In this document: piece by piece, positions 8,109-20,891 of the stretch
Position numbering within the stretch: position 1 is the first letter of the stretch
Layout: every line of letters starts with the position of its first letter
DNA from: Chthonomonadales bacterium
GTDB lineage: Bacteria; Armatimonadota; Chthonomonadetes; Chthonomonadales; CAJBBX01
NCBI GenBank assembly: GCA_020849275.1
Contig: JADLGO010000009.1
Coordinates: forward strand, 87,721-151,720
Length of the DNA: 64,000 nucleotides
Reading direction: 5' to 3'
Notes under the pieces: generated by a model
Databases searched by the model: none
The model's input: only the letters and a program-made list of their open reading frames with translations
Told to the model about the DNA's origin: nothing
Made by a program: the position numbers and the translations under genes

Positions 8109-11100
8109 CAGCGGTAGGCGCGCGACCCGTTCAGCGGCAGGCGCCAGCGCCGATCCGCGCTCGTCGGCCGCACCATGCCGGCGTCCGTCCGGACGGCTCG
8201 CGGTCGGCCGAAGCGCCGCGCGTCGAGCTCCACCACAAACCGCGCATCGCGCGGCAGCGTCTGAAGCACCCAGTCGGCGCCCTCGCGACGCGCGAGCACG
8301 CTGCCGTCGGTGCGGACGGGCCCGAAGTCGATGGCCGCGCCGCGCGCGTTGAGGTGCTCGGCAAAGAGCGCCTGCAAGTCGGCGCCGGTTGACCGCTCCG
8401 GCTCGAAGCGCAGCGAGAGGCCGCCTTCGGCGACAACGAGCCGCCCCAGCACAACCCTGCCATGCCGGTCGGTCGGGCCCTCCAGCGGCGCGCGCGGCCC
8501 CCCGCCGGCCGCGAAGAGGCCGGTCGTCCACGCGTAGGTCCCGTCCGGCACGTCGTCGGGCACCCGCACCTCGTAGGGGCCGTCGGCCACGGTTTCGCCG
8601 GCCTTCCAGCGGTTGGTTGGCCTCGGCAGGACGTGGTCCTGCTGGAAGCGGATGCCCTCGTCCCACGGCTCGCGGCCCGGGTTGCCGAAGTGCACGAAGG
8701 CGCGGTAGTCCGAGGTCGGTGGCGCGCCGACTCTCCACCGGTAGGTCACGCGGAATCGGCGCGGCCCCGACTGCTCGAAGCTTGCGACGCCCGGCCGGAC
8801 GGCCACGAGTCCGCTCAGGTTCCAGTGCGCGGCGTTGCGGGCGTTGGCGAAGACGCGGTTCGGCGTCTCGGCGTAGTCGCACACCACTCCGTGGCGGAGA
8901 GCCGTCCAGGCCGCGAGCCCCGGGCCGGTCGCCAGCCAGCCGAACTGTGGCAGCGTGCGGCCATCGGCGACGAGCGGCGTTGGCGCGCCGTTCACGGTCA
9001 CCCGCACACCCCCCGCATACTCCACCTGGACCCGGTCCCACGTGCCGGCGATGGCCGCCGCGGTCGGGTCGACCCACCGGCCGCCCACCTGATAGCAGAT
9101 GCGCCGCACCGCGGCCGTGCCCGTGCGCGCGGTCACCGGCGTCAGCAGATGGTGCTCCAGCCACGCTAGCGGCAGCACCGACCAGGTGGCGGCGCCCAGG
9201 AAGCCTGCGTGGCCGAAGGCGACCTCCTGGGCGCGGTACTGGTCGAGCACCACCATCGGCGGCAGGGTGCCCCAATCGGCGCGATCCCACCAGCGCTCGT
9301 AGTAGCCCATCCCGTGATTGAGCTGGAGTGGGTGGATGCGCAGGAGGTCGAAGTCAACCATCAGCGGCGCGGCCAGGCCCTGGTTGCTCGGCCAGCCGGC
9401 GCCGAACTGCGCCTCCACGCCGTCGAGCAGGCCGCTCCAGTACCAGTGGTTGTTGCCCTCGCCGAACACCGGCCCGCCGTGCGTCTTGCGCTCGTACGTC
9501 CACAGGCGCCGGTGCACGTCCCACACGCGAGCGAACGTTCCCGCTCCCTCCTCCCGGGCGCGGAAGTCCACGTGAAACCAGGGTGGCACGGCCGAGTGAA
9601 CGTCCAGGTAGTCGGCGTTCGTTCCGTAGCGGCGGTGAATCTCGGGTGACTGCGTGGCCGCGAGGCGGAGGATGGCGTTCGGCTTCACCGCGAACGACTG
9701 GACCTTGGTGCCGGGGTTGTACCATGCTGGCACGCGGTCGCCGGACGAGTCGAGCGCGATGTCGTTCGGGTCGAACCGGTCGTAGTTCGGGTAGTAGTCG
9801 ACGTAGTTCTCGTGCGGCGCCACCAGCATGCCGAGCGCCGCGCCTTCGCGCACGAGCGCGCGCATCCCCGCGTCGCCGCCGAGCTCCGCCATGGCAGGGA
9901 CGTGCGCGGGGAGGGCGTTGTCGTAGCCACTCCGCTGCCACACGTGAATGATCACCACGCAGCGGCGGATGTCGTAGTCGGAGAGCGCCCGTAGCCTGCG
10001 CGCGATGTCCTCGTAGCGCCCGCCCCAGACGTCGAGCACAACCCGGTCGGAAAGCATGCGGCGGTATGGCGACGGCGGGTTCGGGATGCGGGGCAGTGCC
10101 TCCGCCAGGTGCCACGCGGCGCTGTAGACAAGCCTCTCGCGAAGCGAGCTTCGCGATCCGTCGGTGAGCGCGCCGTAGGTCGCCGCCGTACCATCGTGGC
10201 TGGAGGCGCTTGAGGCCGTCCAGTCGAGGAAGGCACTGACGAACAGCCCCTCGCGCGGCAGGTAGTGCACCTGCCCGGAATAGTAGGGCACCGTCACCTG
10301 CCGGCGCCGGACGACCGGCCCCCAGCCCCCGGCGTCGAACCGCGACACGAGCGGCACGGAGCAGCGCACGTCGAGCACCAGGCTCTTGCCCACGAGGCGG
10401 GCCCGCGCGGTCAGAACGGCGTGGCGCCCTCCCAGGTCATACTCCCGCTCGAGGGTGATGCTATCGCCGGTCTGCCGGAAGCGCGCGCGGACCGGGCGCG
10501 CCGCGTCGGCCCACTCCATCGAGGCCGTGGATGCCAGGGGCACGCGGACGGCCGCGCCGCCGCCGATGTGCGCCACGAGCTCCAGCGCGCCAAGCGGGGC
10601 GGCGTCGTCCTTCCTCGGGACGCGCCATGTGTAGCGCATCTCCCCGTCTGCGCCGCGGTAGGTGAGGACGGCCGAGTCTGCCTGGATCGAGCGCGAGGTG
10701 CGGAAGGCGAACCCGCCGCGTGGAGCAGCGCCATCCTCGGCGCGGCCGGCGATGGCCGTGAGGTCGAGGGCGGGCGGAGCGGGGCGCCGCGCCGGGGCGG
10801 GTCGGTAGCCCTCGAACACGAGCTCACGCCCGGCCCAGAGCGAGAAGTCGAAGCCCGGGTTCTGGCGCGGCCCGGGGCCGGTCTCGAACCGGATGCGGAC
10901 CGTTCGGCCCGCGAGGCGCGTCAGGTCGATCTCGAACGGCCGCCATCGCGCGTCGGCCTGGTTCCTGTCCACGAGCGCGCGGCCATCGAGAAAAACCCGA
11001 AAGTCGGCGCCGTCCGACTGGCCAACGATGTCGGCCCGCATCGCGGTGCTTCCCCGCAGGAGGATGCGCCTGGCGCGCGGCAGCGCTACCCGAAACTGCT

Positions 11101-11380
11101 GAAAGGCGATGCCCGTTCCGCCACGCCAGGGACAATGCAGAAGGAACGCCGGGCGGCCGTTCCGCACGCCGACTGGCTGGCAGGCGACCCCCGTGCGCTC
11201 CTCGAAGAAGCCGCTCCACCCCAGCGGAAACTGCCGCTCGGGCTGACCAGCGTAGCGGTAGCCGACGAAGTAAAGGCCGACCTCGTCGAGGCCGAGCCGC
11301 GCTGCGTCCGGCGCGATGACCGGCTGCGCAAGCGCGGCGGCGGGCGCGACGAGGGCGAGGAGCAGGAGCACGGCGCGCAT
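8096..11380 (-). CDS. Secreted DUF5696/GH101-like putative glycosidase
   Basis: A 1,094-residue protein beginning at the ATG at 11380, preceded by GGAGAG and followed by a signal peptide ('MRAVLLLLALVAPAAALAQ'). A jelly-roll carbohydrate-binding-like domain comes first ('RRILLRGSTAMRADIVGQ', 'DFRVFLDGRALVDRNQ'), then a large beta-sandwich, then a TIM-barrel-like region with 'RRCVVIIHVWQRSGYDN' and 'LVAPHENYVDYYPNYDRF'. Asp593 in 'ADYLDVHSAVPPW' and Glu641 in 'VFGEGNNHWYW' look like a nucleophile and acid/base pair of the GH101/GH129 kind (endo-alpha-N-acetylgalactosaminidase relatives). A C-terminal immunoglobulin-like domain follows. I am confident it is a secreted barrel enzyme; the exact family and substrate are inference. 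It lies 57 bases downstream of the UroD-like gene and may be the last gene of that transcript. Confidence 0.7.
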   Translation of the reverse strand: MRAVLLLLALVAPAAALAQPVIAPDAARLGLDEVGLYFVGYRYAGQPERQFPLGWSGFFEERTGVACQPVGVRNGRPAFLLHCPWRGGTGIAFQQFRVALPRARRILLRGSTAMRADIVGQSDGADFRVFLDGRALVDRNQADARWRPFEIDLTRLAGRTVRIRFETGPGPRQNPGFDFSLWAGRELVFEGYRPAPARRPAPPALDLTAIAGRAEDGAAPRGGFAFRTSRSIQADSAVLTYRGADGEMRYTWRVPRKDDAAPLGALELVAHIGGGAAVRVPLASTASMEWADAARPVRARFRQTGDSITLEREYDLGGRHAVLTARARLVGKSLVLDVRCSVPLVSRFDAGGWGPVVRRRQVTVPYYSGQVHYLPREGLFVSAFLDWTASSASSHDGTAATYGALTDGSRSSLRERLVYSAAWHLAEALPRIPNPPSPYRRMLSDRVVLDVWGGRYEDIARRLRALSDYDIRRCVVIIHVWQRSGYDNALPAHVPAMAELGGDAGMRALVREGAALGMLVAPHENYVDYYPNYDRFDPNDIALDSSGDRVPAWYNPGTKVQSFAVKPNAILRLAATQSPEIHRRYGTNADYLDVHSAVPPWFHVDFRAREEGAGTFARVWDVHRRLWTYERKTHGGPVFGEGNNHWYWSGLLDGVEAQFGAGWPSNQGLAAPLMVDFDLLRIHPLQLNHGMGYYERWWDRADWGTLPPMVVLDQYRAQEVAFGHAGFLGAATWSVLPLAWLEHHLLTPVTARTGTAAVRRICYQVGGRWVDPTAAAIAGTWDRVQVEYAGGVRVTVNGAPTPLVADGRTLPQFGWLATGPGLAAWTALRHGVVCDYAETPNRVFANARNAAHWNLSGLVAVRPGVASFEQSGPRRFRVTYRWRVGAPPTSDYRAFVHFGNPGREPWDEGIRFQQDHVLPRPTNRWKAGETVADGPYEVRVPDDVPDGTYAWTTGLFAAGGGPRAPLEGPTDRHGRVVLGRLVVAEGGLSLRFEPERSTGADLQALFAEHLNARGAAIDFGPVRTDGSVLARREGADWVLQTLPRDARFVVELDARRFGRPRAVRTDAGMVRPTSADRRWRLPLNGSRAYRWPAR

Positions 11381-11437
11381 GTGGCTCTCCGGTGATGGGC
11401 GATCGGCCGGGGCGCGGCGCGCCCGAGCCAATCGCGG

Positions 11438-12520
11438 TCAGGCGTAGGTCCCGTGCTCGCGCAGCAGGTCAAGCGCGTAGCCGTAGGTATCGAGGCGCAC
11501 GTTGGGTGGAATGGAGTGGTCCGAGTGGAAGAAGTAGGGGACCCGCATCTCCTTGAGCCGCCGCAGCTTGGGCACGACCGCGTCCCGGACCGTATCGCGG
11601 TCGTTCGTGGTGAGCGCCACTACGTCGATGTTGCCCATGTACGCGAGGCGGCTGCCGAACTCCGAGGCGATCTGCACGACGTCGCAGCCAGCCTTGGCCT
11701 CCATCGGCTGTAGGCAGTCGAAACCGGCCTCCACGAGGAGCGGGACCGCGCGCCGGATGTCGCCGCAGGAGTGCAGGATCACCGGGAGGCCGTAGTCCTT
11801 CAGGAATCCGACGAAGGCCGCCTCGTAGGGCATCACCAGGTCGGCAAGCACCTTCGGGGAGCAGAAGAGCCCGTTGCGGTAGCCAAGATCCTCGTAGACG
11901 AAGAAGCCGTCGGGCAGGCCGGACTCGCGGAACAACACCTCGTAGTGCGCGCGGTACGAGTCCAGATAGACCTGGCAGAAGTCGCGGATCCAGTCGGGCT
12001 CGGTGAGAAGAGCGGGGAGGAAGTTCTCGTCGCCGATCGTGGCCCGCATCAGTTCGAACACGAACAGGTTGCCGAACACGGCATAGCGGCCGCTCTCGCG
12101 GGCCGCGGCAATGGCGGCCCTGGCGGCGACGGGATCCCCCAGGCGCCCGCGGTCGACCGTCAGGAGCGACTCACGGACATCGCGCCATGCCTCCGGCGTC
12201 GTGATCGTGAAGCCGATGTGCTCGGGCGTGCCGGACTTATGCTTCCAGTACTTCAGCGCCGCGCCACGCCCGTCGCGCACCACGCGCCACTCGTCGGTCT
12301 CATCGAGCACCTCGTGCCGCCCCGGGCAGGGCTCCGAGTTGAACCAGCCGCCGCAGTTGACGATGTCGTACCCGAAATGCGTCTCGGGCGCCTGCCCCTC
12401 GGGGTAACCCTCGCGCGGCCAGTACTCCGCCAGCGTCTCGGGCCAGAAGTGCTCGTAGAGGCCCATGCGGTCGGGCAACTCGTGCCGCAGCAGGCTCGTG
12501 ACGCGCTCTCGTGATGTCAT
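11438..12520 (-). CDS. UroD-superfamily (uroporphyrinogen decarboxylase/MtaA-like) protein
   Basis: A 360-residue cytoplasmic protein starting at the ATG at 12520 behind GAGAGGA. The fold call rests on a URO-D-type N-terminus ('MTSRERVTSLLRHELPDRMG'), on 'GFFVYEDLGYRNGLFCSPK', and on 'PVILHSCGDIRRAVPLLVEA'. His250 and Cys252 of HSCGD match the zinc ligands of the corrinoid methyltransferase branch (MtaA/MtbA). The arginine-rich substrate loop near the N-terminus of true HemE is missing, so haem synthesis is unlikely. Members of this branch move methyl groups or have unknown roles next to sugar genes in Planctomycetes and Armatimonadota. It lies between a DegT aminotransferase and a secreted glycosidase, so a part in sugar or glycan metabolism is possible but unproven. 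No corrinoid protein gene is in the window. Confidence 0.82.
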   Translation of the reverse strand: MTSRERVTSLLRHELPDRMGLYEHFWPETLAEYWPREGYPEGQAPETHFGYDIVNCGGWFNSEPCPGRHEVLDETDEWRVVRDGRGAALKYWKHKSGTPEHIGFTITTPEAWRDVRESLLTVDRGRLGDPVAARAAIAAARESGRYAVFGNLFVFELMRATIGDENFLPALLTEPDWIRDFCQVYLDSYRAHYEVLFRESGLPDGFFVYEDLGYRNGLFCSPKVLADLVMPYEAAFVGFLKDYGLPVILHSCGDIRRAVPLLVEAGFDCLQPMEAKAGCDVVQIASEFGSRLAYMGNIDVVALTTNDRDTVRDAVVPKLRRLKEMRVPYFFHSDHSIPPNVRLDTYGYALDLLREHGTYA

Positions 12521-12548
12521 CCGTCGTCCTCTCGGGTTCGTGCGGCGG

Positions 12549-13772
12549 TCACGCCCACGCCCGCTGAATCCTGGCGATCGCCTCGGCGATGTCGTCCATG
12601 TCGGACGGCTCGCCAAGCAGCAGGTTCTGGAAGAGCCAGACGCCGTCACGGCACACCTGCTCGCACACCGGACACTCCACCGCGCCGTAGTCGATGGGGC
12701 GGCCCGCGCGGCACCAACTCCCCTGCCCGGCGCTCTTGCGCTGGAACAGGACCTCCCGGTAGAGGGGCACGTAGCCGGCGCTGGCTGGCACCCCCTCCGC
12801 GCCCAGGGCTCTCAGGAACTCGTCGCGCGACCGGCCGCCGAACCCGAGCGTGTCATAGCGGAGGATGTACAGGTGGTAGGCGTTGCGGGTTACGCGCGCG
12901 TCGTCTGGCATCGTAATGACGCCTGGGATCTCGCGCAGGTGCGCCGTGAGGCGCTCGGCGTTGCGTGTGCGCCGCTCCGTCTGTTCGGCGAGCCGGCCGA
13001 GTTGCGCGAGAAGGATGGCGCCCTGCCATTCCGTCATGCGGAAGTTGCCGCCCAGCACATGGTGCTCGTACCAGCGGCCGGTCCGCGTTCGGCCGACGTT
13101 GTGGACCGACCACACCCGATCCGCCACATCGTCGTCGTTTGTGACGATGGCCCCGCCCTCGCCGGCGTTCAGGTTCTTGCTGGCCTGGAAGCTGAAGGTG
13201 CCTGCGTCACCGATCGCGCCGACCTTGCGGCCGCGCCACTCGGCCCCATGCGCCTGGGCGGCGTCCTCCACGACGCGCAGCCCGTGGCGCGCGGCCACCT
13301 CCATGATACCGTCCATATCGGCGGGGCGACCGCCAATATGGACCGGGATGATCGCGCGTGTGCGCTCGGTGACCGCCTCCTCGATGCGCGCGGGGTCCAG
13401 GTTCAGGCTCCCGGGCTCGATATCGACGAAGACGGGCGTGGCGGCAACGGCGAGCACGCTGCTGGCCGTCGCGACGAAGGTGTAGGGCGGCACGATGACC
13501 TCGTCGCCGCACCCGATGCCGAGGCCGCGCAGCGTTACCTCCAGGGCGGCGGTGCCGTTCGTGACGCAGACGGCGTGGCGCGCGTCCTGGAATGCGGCGA
13601 AGGCGCGCTCGAGTTCCGTAACCTTACACCCGCCGACCGCCCACCACTGGCCGCTGCGCAGGACCTCCAGAATCGCGCGTTCCTCCTCGGTGCCCCACAC
13701 CGGCCAGGTCGGCCACGGCTTCTCACGCGTCTTCGGCCCGCCGTCCACGGCAAGCGCGGCTGCGGTGGTCAT
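12549..13772 (-). CDS. DegT/DnrJ/EryC1/StrS family PLP aminotransferase
   Basis: A 407-residue fold-type I PLP enzyme that normally adds an amino group to a keto-sugar nucleotide. Family marks are 'VCVTNGTAALEVTLRGLGIG', 'VIVPPYTFVATASSVL', 'VVEDAAQAHGA', and the Schiff-base Lys199 in 'FSFQASKNLNAGEGGA'. The ATG overlaps the ruvC stop (ATGA at 13769-13772), so translation is coupled to that gene. An odd C-terminal part contains 'AVECPVCEQVCRDGVWLFQN', with three Cys in a short span where most relatives have few. Such enzymes usually sit in surface-polysaccharide or aminosugar clusters; here the next gene is a UroD-like protein and then a secreted glycosidase. It could equally be an oxidoreductase-like DegT member acting on another keto substrate. 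Confidence 0.9.
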   Translation of the reverse strand: MTTAAALAVDGGPKTREKPWPTWPVWGTEEERAILEVLRSGQWWAVGGCKVTELERAFAAFQDARHAVCVTNGTAALEVTLRGLGIGCGDEVIVPPYTFVATASSVLAVAATPVFVDIEPGSLNLDPARIEEAVTERTRAIIPVHIGGRPADMDGIMEVAARHGLRVVEDAAQAHGAEWRGRKVGAIGDAGTFSFQASKNLNAGEGGAIVTNDDDVADRVWSVHNVGRTRTGRWYEHHVLGGNFRMTEWQGAILLAQLGRLAEQTERRTRNAERLTAHLREIPGVITMPDDARVTRNAYHLYILRYDTLGFGGRSRDEFLRALGAEGVPASAGYVPLYREVLFQRKSAGQGSWCRAGRPIDYGAVECPVCEQVCRDGVWLFQNLLLGEPSDMDDIAEAIARIQRAWA

Positions 13773-14302
13773 CGCTTCCCCTCCTCCGGCGCGCGCACCG
13801 GCGCGCCGGTTCGGTGTGCGGAGTGCCGCTCGGGCGGCATCGTGTGGGCGTGGCAGATCGCCACGGCAAGGGCGTCGGCCGCGTCGTCGGGCCGGGGTAT
13901 CTCGCTCAGGCCCAGGATCTGGCGGATCATGTACTGTACCTGACGCTTCTCGGCGCCGCCATACCCGACGACGGCCTGCTTGACGACGGGAGGCGAGTAC
14001 TCAACCCACGGCAGGCCGCGCTGCGCGGCCGCGAGGAGGATGACCCCGATGGTGCGGCCGACCGCGATGGCCGTGGTCTCGTTCGTCCCAAAGAAAAGGC
14101 GCTCCGTCACGAGCACGTCCGGCGCGTGCGCGTCCATGAGGTCGCACAGGCGCTCGTATATTCGCATCAGGCGCACGGGCGGAAGGTCGCGGGAACTGGT
14201 GCGCACGACGCCGTAGCCGACGGCGGCGACCCGCTGCCCATCGCGGGCAAGCAAGCCGTAGCCCGTGGTCGCGGTCCCGGGATCGACTCCGAGGATGATC
14301 AT
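13769..14302 (-). CDS. ruvC: Holliday junction resolvase RuvC
   Basis: A 177-residue crossover junction endonuclease that cuts Holliday junctions as part of RuvABC. The start at 14302 puts the first catalytic residue at the usual place: 'MIILGVDPGTATTGYG' with Asp7. The others are Glu67 in 'VLVTERLFFG' and Asp140 and Asp143 in 'PRPDDAADALAVAICHAH'. Length is normal for the family, with a slightly longer C-terminal tail. Usual neighbours ruvA, ruvB or a YebC-type gene are not here; instead the stop overlaps the start of an aminotransferase gene by 4 bases. The longer upstream open frame is Arg-rich and unlike RuvC. Confidence 0.95.
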   Translation of the reverse strand: MIILGVDPGTATTGYGLLARDGQRVAAVGYGVVRTSSRDLPPVRLMRIYERLCDLMDAHAPDVLVTERLFFGTNETTAIAVGRTIGVILLAAAQRGLPWVEYSPPVVKQAVVGYGGAEKRQVQYMIRQILGLSEIPRPDDAADALAVAICHAHTMPPERHSAHRTGAPVRAPEEGKR

Positions 14303-14495
14303 CGCGCTCTCCCGCCTCGCCCGAGCCGCATTTCGCCGCCTCGTGCGCGTATCCCTTGCCGTGCGCGAGCGGCGACGCGACGGCTCGAGAAGGAATGAGC
14401 CCGACGCGCCCAACATTAGCTTCTATAGTCCGCCGCTGGGCGCGCCGGCCCTCGTGGGGCGCCCAGCGGGACGCGGACCGAGGAGGAAACCAGAG

Positions 14496-15182
14496 ATGGG
14501 CACAGGTGAAGGAGTTCCCCCGACCGGGCCGGGGCCGGAGTCGCGGGCGCGGGTGCGCTTCGACGCAATCAACGAGGGCTGGGCGCTGCTCCAGCAGCAG
14601 ATGGGCACATGGGTCCTCACGACGCTGATCACGATCATCATCGTCGCCGTTGTCGCCGCCATCGTTCGGCGCATTCCGGTCCTCAACGGGCTGATCATCG
14701 CCATTCCCGAGTACCTGCTGCTCGCGGGGATGGCGCGCATGGCGCTGCGCCAGATCGACGGAGGGCCGATCGCGGTCGGCGACCTCTTCGATACCGGCGA
14801 TGTGGTGGGGCACATCGTCGTGGCGGCGATCCTGATCGCCATCGGAACGACGATCGGGTTCGTGCTGTGCATCCTCCCCGGGATCGTCGTCGGTGGGCTG
14901 TGGATGTTCACCATCCCGCTGATCGTCGACCGGCGGCTCGCCGGGGTAGACGCCATGCGCGAGAGCTGGAACACGCTGCGGGGCGAGGTGGTGATGAGCG
15001 CGCTCTTCTGGTTCGTGATGTTTCTGCTCGTGCTGGTGGGCGTCGTCCTGTGCGGGGTCGGCGTGCTCCTCGCCGCGCCGCTCGTGGTGCTGTCGGTCTG
15101 TCGGCTCTACCGCGACTTCTTCCCGCGCACCATGGCGAGCGCGACCGATCCGCCGGTCCCGGGCGTGCCGCCCGTGTCATAG
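14496..15182 (+). CDS. Integral membrane protein of unknown function, four to five helices
   Basis: A 228-residue protein. The start at 14496 is set by a strong AGGAGG at 14481-14486. A Pro/Gly-rich cytoplasmic N-terminus and 'RFDAINEGWALLQQQMGTW' lead into helices such as 'VLTTLITIIIVAVVAAIV', 'GLIIAIPEYLLLAGMARM', 'HIVVAAILIAIGTTIGFVL' and a long C-terminal hydrophobic pair. 'VDAMRESWNTLRGEV' between helices resembles the repeated motif of DUF975/YciC-like small membrane proteins, for which no clear biochemical role is known. It is divergent from ruvC and convergent with hppA, with a strong hairpin after the stop. Confidence 0.8.
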   Translation: MGTGEGVPPTGPGPESRARVRFDAINEGWALLQQQMGTWVLTTLITIIIVAVVAAIVRRIPVLNGLIIAIPEYLLLAGMARMALRQIDGGPIAVGDLFDTGDVVGHIVVAAILIAIGTTIGFVLCILPGIVVGGLWMFTIPLIVDRRLAGVDAMRESWNTLRGEVVMSALFWFVMFLLVLVGVVLCGVGVLLAAPLVVLSVCRLYRDFFPRTMASATDPPVPGVPPVS

Positions 15183-15202
15183 GGCGAGCCGCGCGAAGAG
15201 AA

Positions 15203-15230
15203 GGCCCCGGGGGCCCGCGCCCCCGGGGCC
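15203..15230. terminator. Strong GC hairpin between convergent genes, likely bidirectional terminator
   Basis: A perfect 12-bp stem, GGCCCCGGGGGC (15203-15214) and GCCCCCGGGGCC (15219-15230), with a 4-base loop. It sits in the 74-base gap between the membrane-protein stop at 15182 and the hppA stop at 15257, so it can serve both transcripts. No T-run follows on either strand. Confidence 0.7.
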
Positions 15231-15256
15231 GATCGCGAGTGTGGCTCGCGGGGGCG

Positions 15257-17851
<2,595 letters not shown>

Positions 17852-17914
17852 AGTCGCAGATGTCCTCCTTCGGAGCAGCCCACGAGGGGCATGGGATTGG
17901 GAAGGATCCCGTAG

Positions 17915-17944
17915 ATTATGGACCTGTGGCGGGAGGTGTGTCAA
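17915..17944 (-). promoter_or_regulatory. Sigma-70-type promoter for hppA
   Basis: On the minus strand, TTGACA (17939-17944) is followed after 18 bases by CATAAT (17915-17920). Transcription would begin near 17908, giving an untranslated leader of about 57 bases to the ATG at 17851, with the ribosome site AAGGAGGA at 17863-17870 inside it. Confidence 0.65.
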
Positions 17945-18072
17945 GCCGAGAAGCAAGCCCAGGAGTATCGCTCCCCGGGACGGGAGCATCGACGGATCCT
18001 TAGCGCGTATTACTTAGGTTGCCGCACGCCGACACGGGTCGCCACGCCCGGGATTGCCACGCGGTCAGGCTC

Positions 18073-18101
18073 TTGCCAGAGCCCGTCCAACCTGCTATCA
18101 T
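18073..18101 (+). promoter_or_regulatory. Sigma-70-type promoter for the ATPase-tmk-darA cluster
   Basis: TTGCCA (18073-18078) and TATCAT (18096-18101) are separated by exactly 17 bases. The gene start at 18259 lies about 150 bases downstream, leaving a long GC-rich leader in which I see no riboswitch fold. Together with the hppA promoter this accounts for the 407-base divergent gap at 17852-18258. Confidence 0.55.
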
Positions 18102-18258
18102 CCTGCTCGGGAAACTAACCCGGACGGCCAAACGTCTTGAACTGTAGGGCGTATCTCCAACTCTCAGCGGCCCCCCGCGGACGGCTGGCCCTCCACCAGG
18201 GGCCCGAAGCGACGGCAGCGCGCGGCGCGCGCCGCCGCCGCGAGGAGCGGTCCACCCT

Positions 18259-19883
<1,625 letters not shown>

Positions 19884-19887
<4 letters not shown>

Positions 19888-20528
19888 GAGGCGCCTTCAT
19901 CACTTTCGAGGGAGTCGAGGGGGCGGGCAAGACAACGCAGGCCAGGCTTCTGCGTGACCACCTTCTGGGCATGGGGCTGCGCTGCCAGATCGTGCGCGAG
20001 CCGGGCGGCGAGCCGACGGCCGAGGCCATCCGTGGCCTGCTGTTGGCGGCGCAGGACCCGGTGACGGCGCGCGCCGAGTTGCTGTTGTTCGCCGCGGCGC
20101 GCGCGCAGCTCGTGGAGCGCGTGGTGCTGCCTGCCCTGCGTGAAGGTGTCGTGGTGCTCTGCGACCGCTACGCGGACTCGACGGTGGCATACCAGGGCCA
20201 CGCGCGGGGCCACGATGTGGCGTTCGTGCGCTCGGTGAACGTGTTCGCCACCGGCGGCCTGAGCCCCGATCTGACCCTGCTGCTTGACCTGCCGGCGGAC
20301 GAGGGCCTGCGGCGCCAGCCGGATCGTAACCGCATGGAGCGTGAGCCGCTGGAGTTCCACCGCCGCGTGCGCGAGGGGTACCTGGCCGAGGCGGAGCGCG
20401 AGCCCGCGCGCTTCACCGTGATCGACGCGCGCCTACCAGCCGAGGGCGTGCATGCCGAGATCGTGCGCCGCGCGCTCGCCGTTGCGGATCCGGCGCGGGC
20501 GCAAGCGCCCATCGACCCGCAAGCCTGA
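19884..20528 (+). CDS. tmk: Thymidylate kinase
   Basis: Phosphorylates dTMP to dTDP in the dTTP pathway. 214 residues, normal for the family. P-loop '[17 protein letters not shown]' is at residues 7-23; '[13 protein letters not shown]' follows, then the DRY-type motif '[20 protein letters not shown]' and '[15 protein letters not shown]'. The lid '[20 protein letters not shown]' is short and Arg-rich. The ATG overlaps the stop of the upstream ATPase by 4 bases; the c-di-AMP receptor follows 27 bases after the stop. A tmk-receptor pair of this sort is also seen in Firmicutes (tmk-yaaQ in Bacillus). Confidence 0.95.
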
Positions 20529-20555
20529 GGTCACCCGCTTCTTCGGAGGGAAAGC

Positions 20556-20885
20556 GTGAAGCTCGTAATCACCGTCGTGCATGATCGCGATAAGAACCGC
20601 ATCACGGAGACCCTGCTGCGCAACGACTTCAAGTTCACCAAGATCGGCAGCACCGGCGGTTTCCTGCGCGAGGGCAACGTGACCCTGCTGGTGGGGGTGG
20701 ACGAGAGCGAGGTGGAGCGGCTCCTGCAGCTGATCGGCGACAGCTGCAAGACGCGTGAGCAGTTCGTGAACGTGCTGCCGCCAGACGCGGCTCCCGTGGG
20801 CACGTTCATGCCCTCGCCGGTGAAGGTGCTCGTGGGCGGCGCGGTGGTCTTCGTGGTCGACGTGGAGCGCTTCGAGCGCTTCTGA
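20556..20885 (+). CDS. darA: Cyclic-di-AMP receptor of the DarA/PstA (YaaQ) family
   Basis: A 109-residue PII-like signal protein that binds c-di-AMP as a trimer in Firmicutes. It starts with GTG at 20556, with GGAGGG seven bases ahead. Family marks are 'MKLVITVVHDRDKNRITETL', 'FKFTKIGSTGGFLREGNVTL' (the TGGFL turn lines the ligand pocket), 'LLVGVDESEVERLLQLI' and the closing strand 'VKVLVGGAVVFVVDVERFERF' shortened here to 'GGAVVFVVDVERFER'. The length matches the family. Context with tmk is conserved across phyla. No diadenylate cyclase (disA/cdaA) or phosphodiesterase is in the window, so signalling is inferred from the receptor alone. It ends 6 bases before the stop of the converging ABC gene. 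Confidence 0.9.
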   Translation: MKLVITVVHDRDKNRITETLLRNDFKFTKIGSTGGFLREGNVTLLVGVDESEVERLLQLIGDSCKTREQFVNVLPPDAAPVGTFMPSPVKVLVGGAVVFVVDVERFERF

Positions 20886-20891
20886 GCGCGC

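Noticed and set aside
11438..12520. hemE for haem synthesis
   Set aside because: Lacks the Arg-rich N-terminal substrate loop of HemE and has the methyltransferase-type HSCGD site; no haem genes adjoin.
17852..18258. Riboswitch or attenuator in the hppA/ATPase divergent gap
   Set aside because: Two promoters explain much of the gap; I saw no known aptamer core and no stem followed by a T-run.
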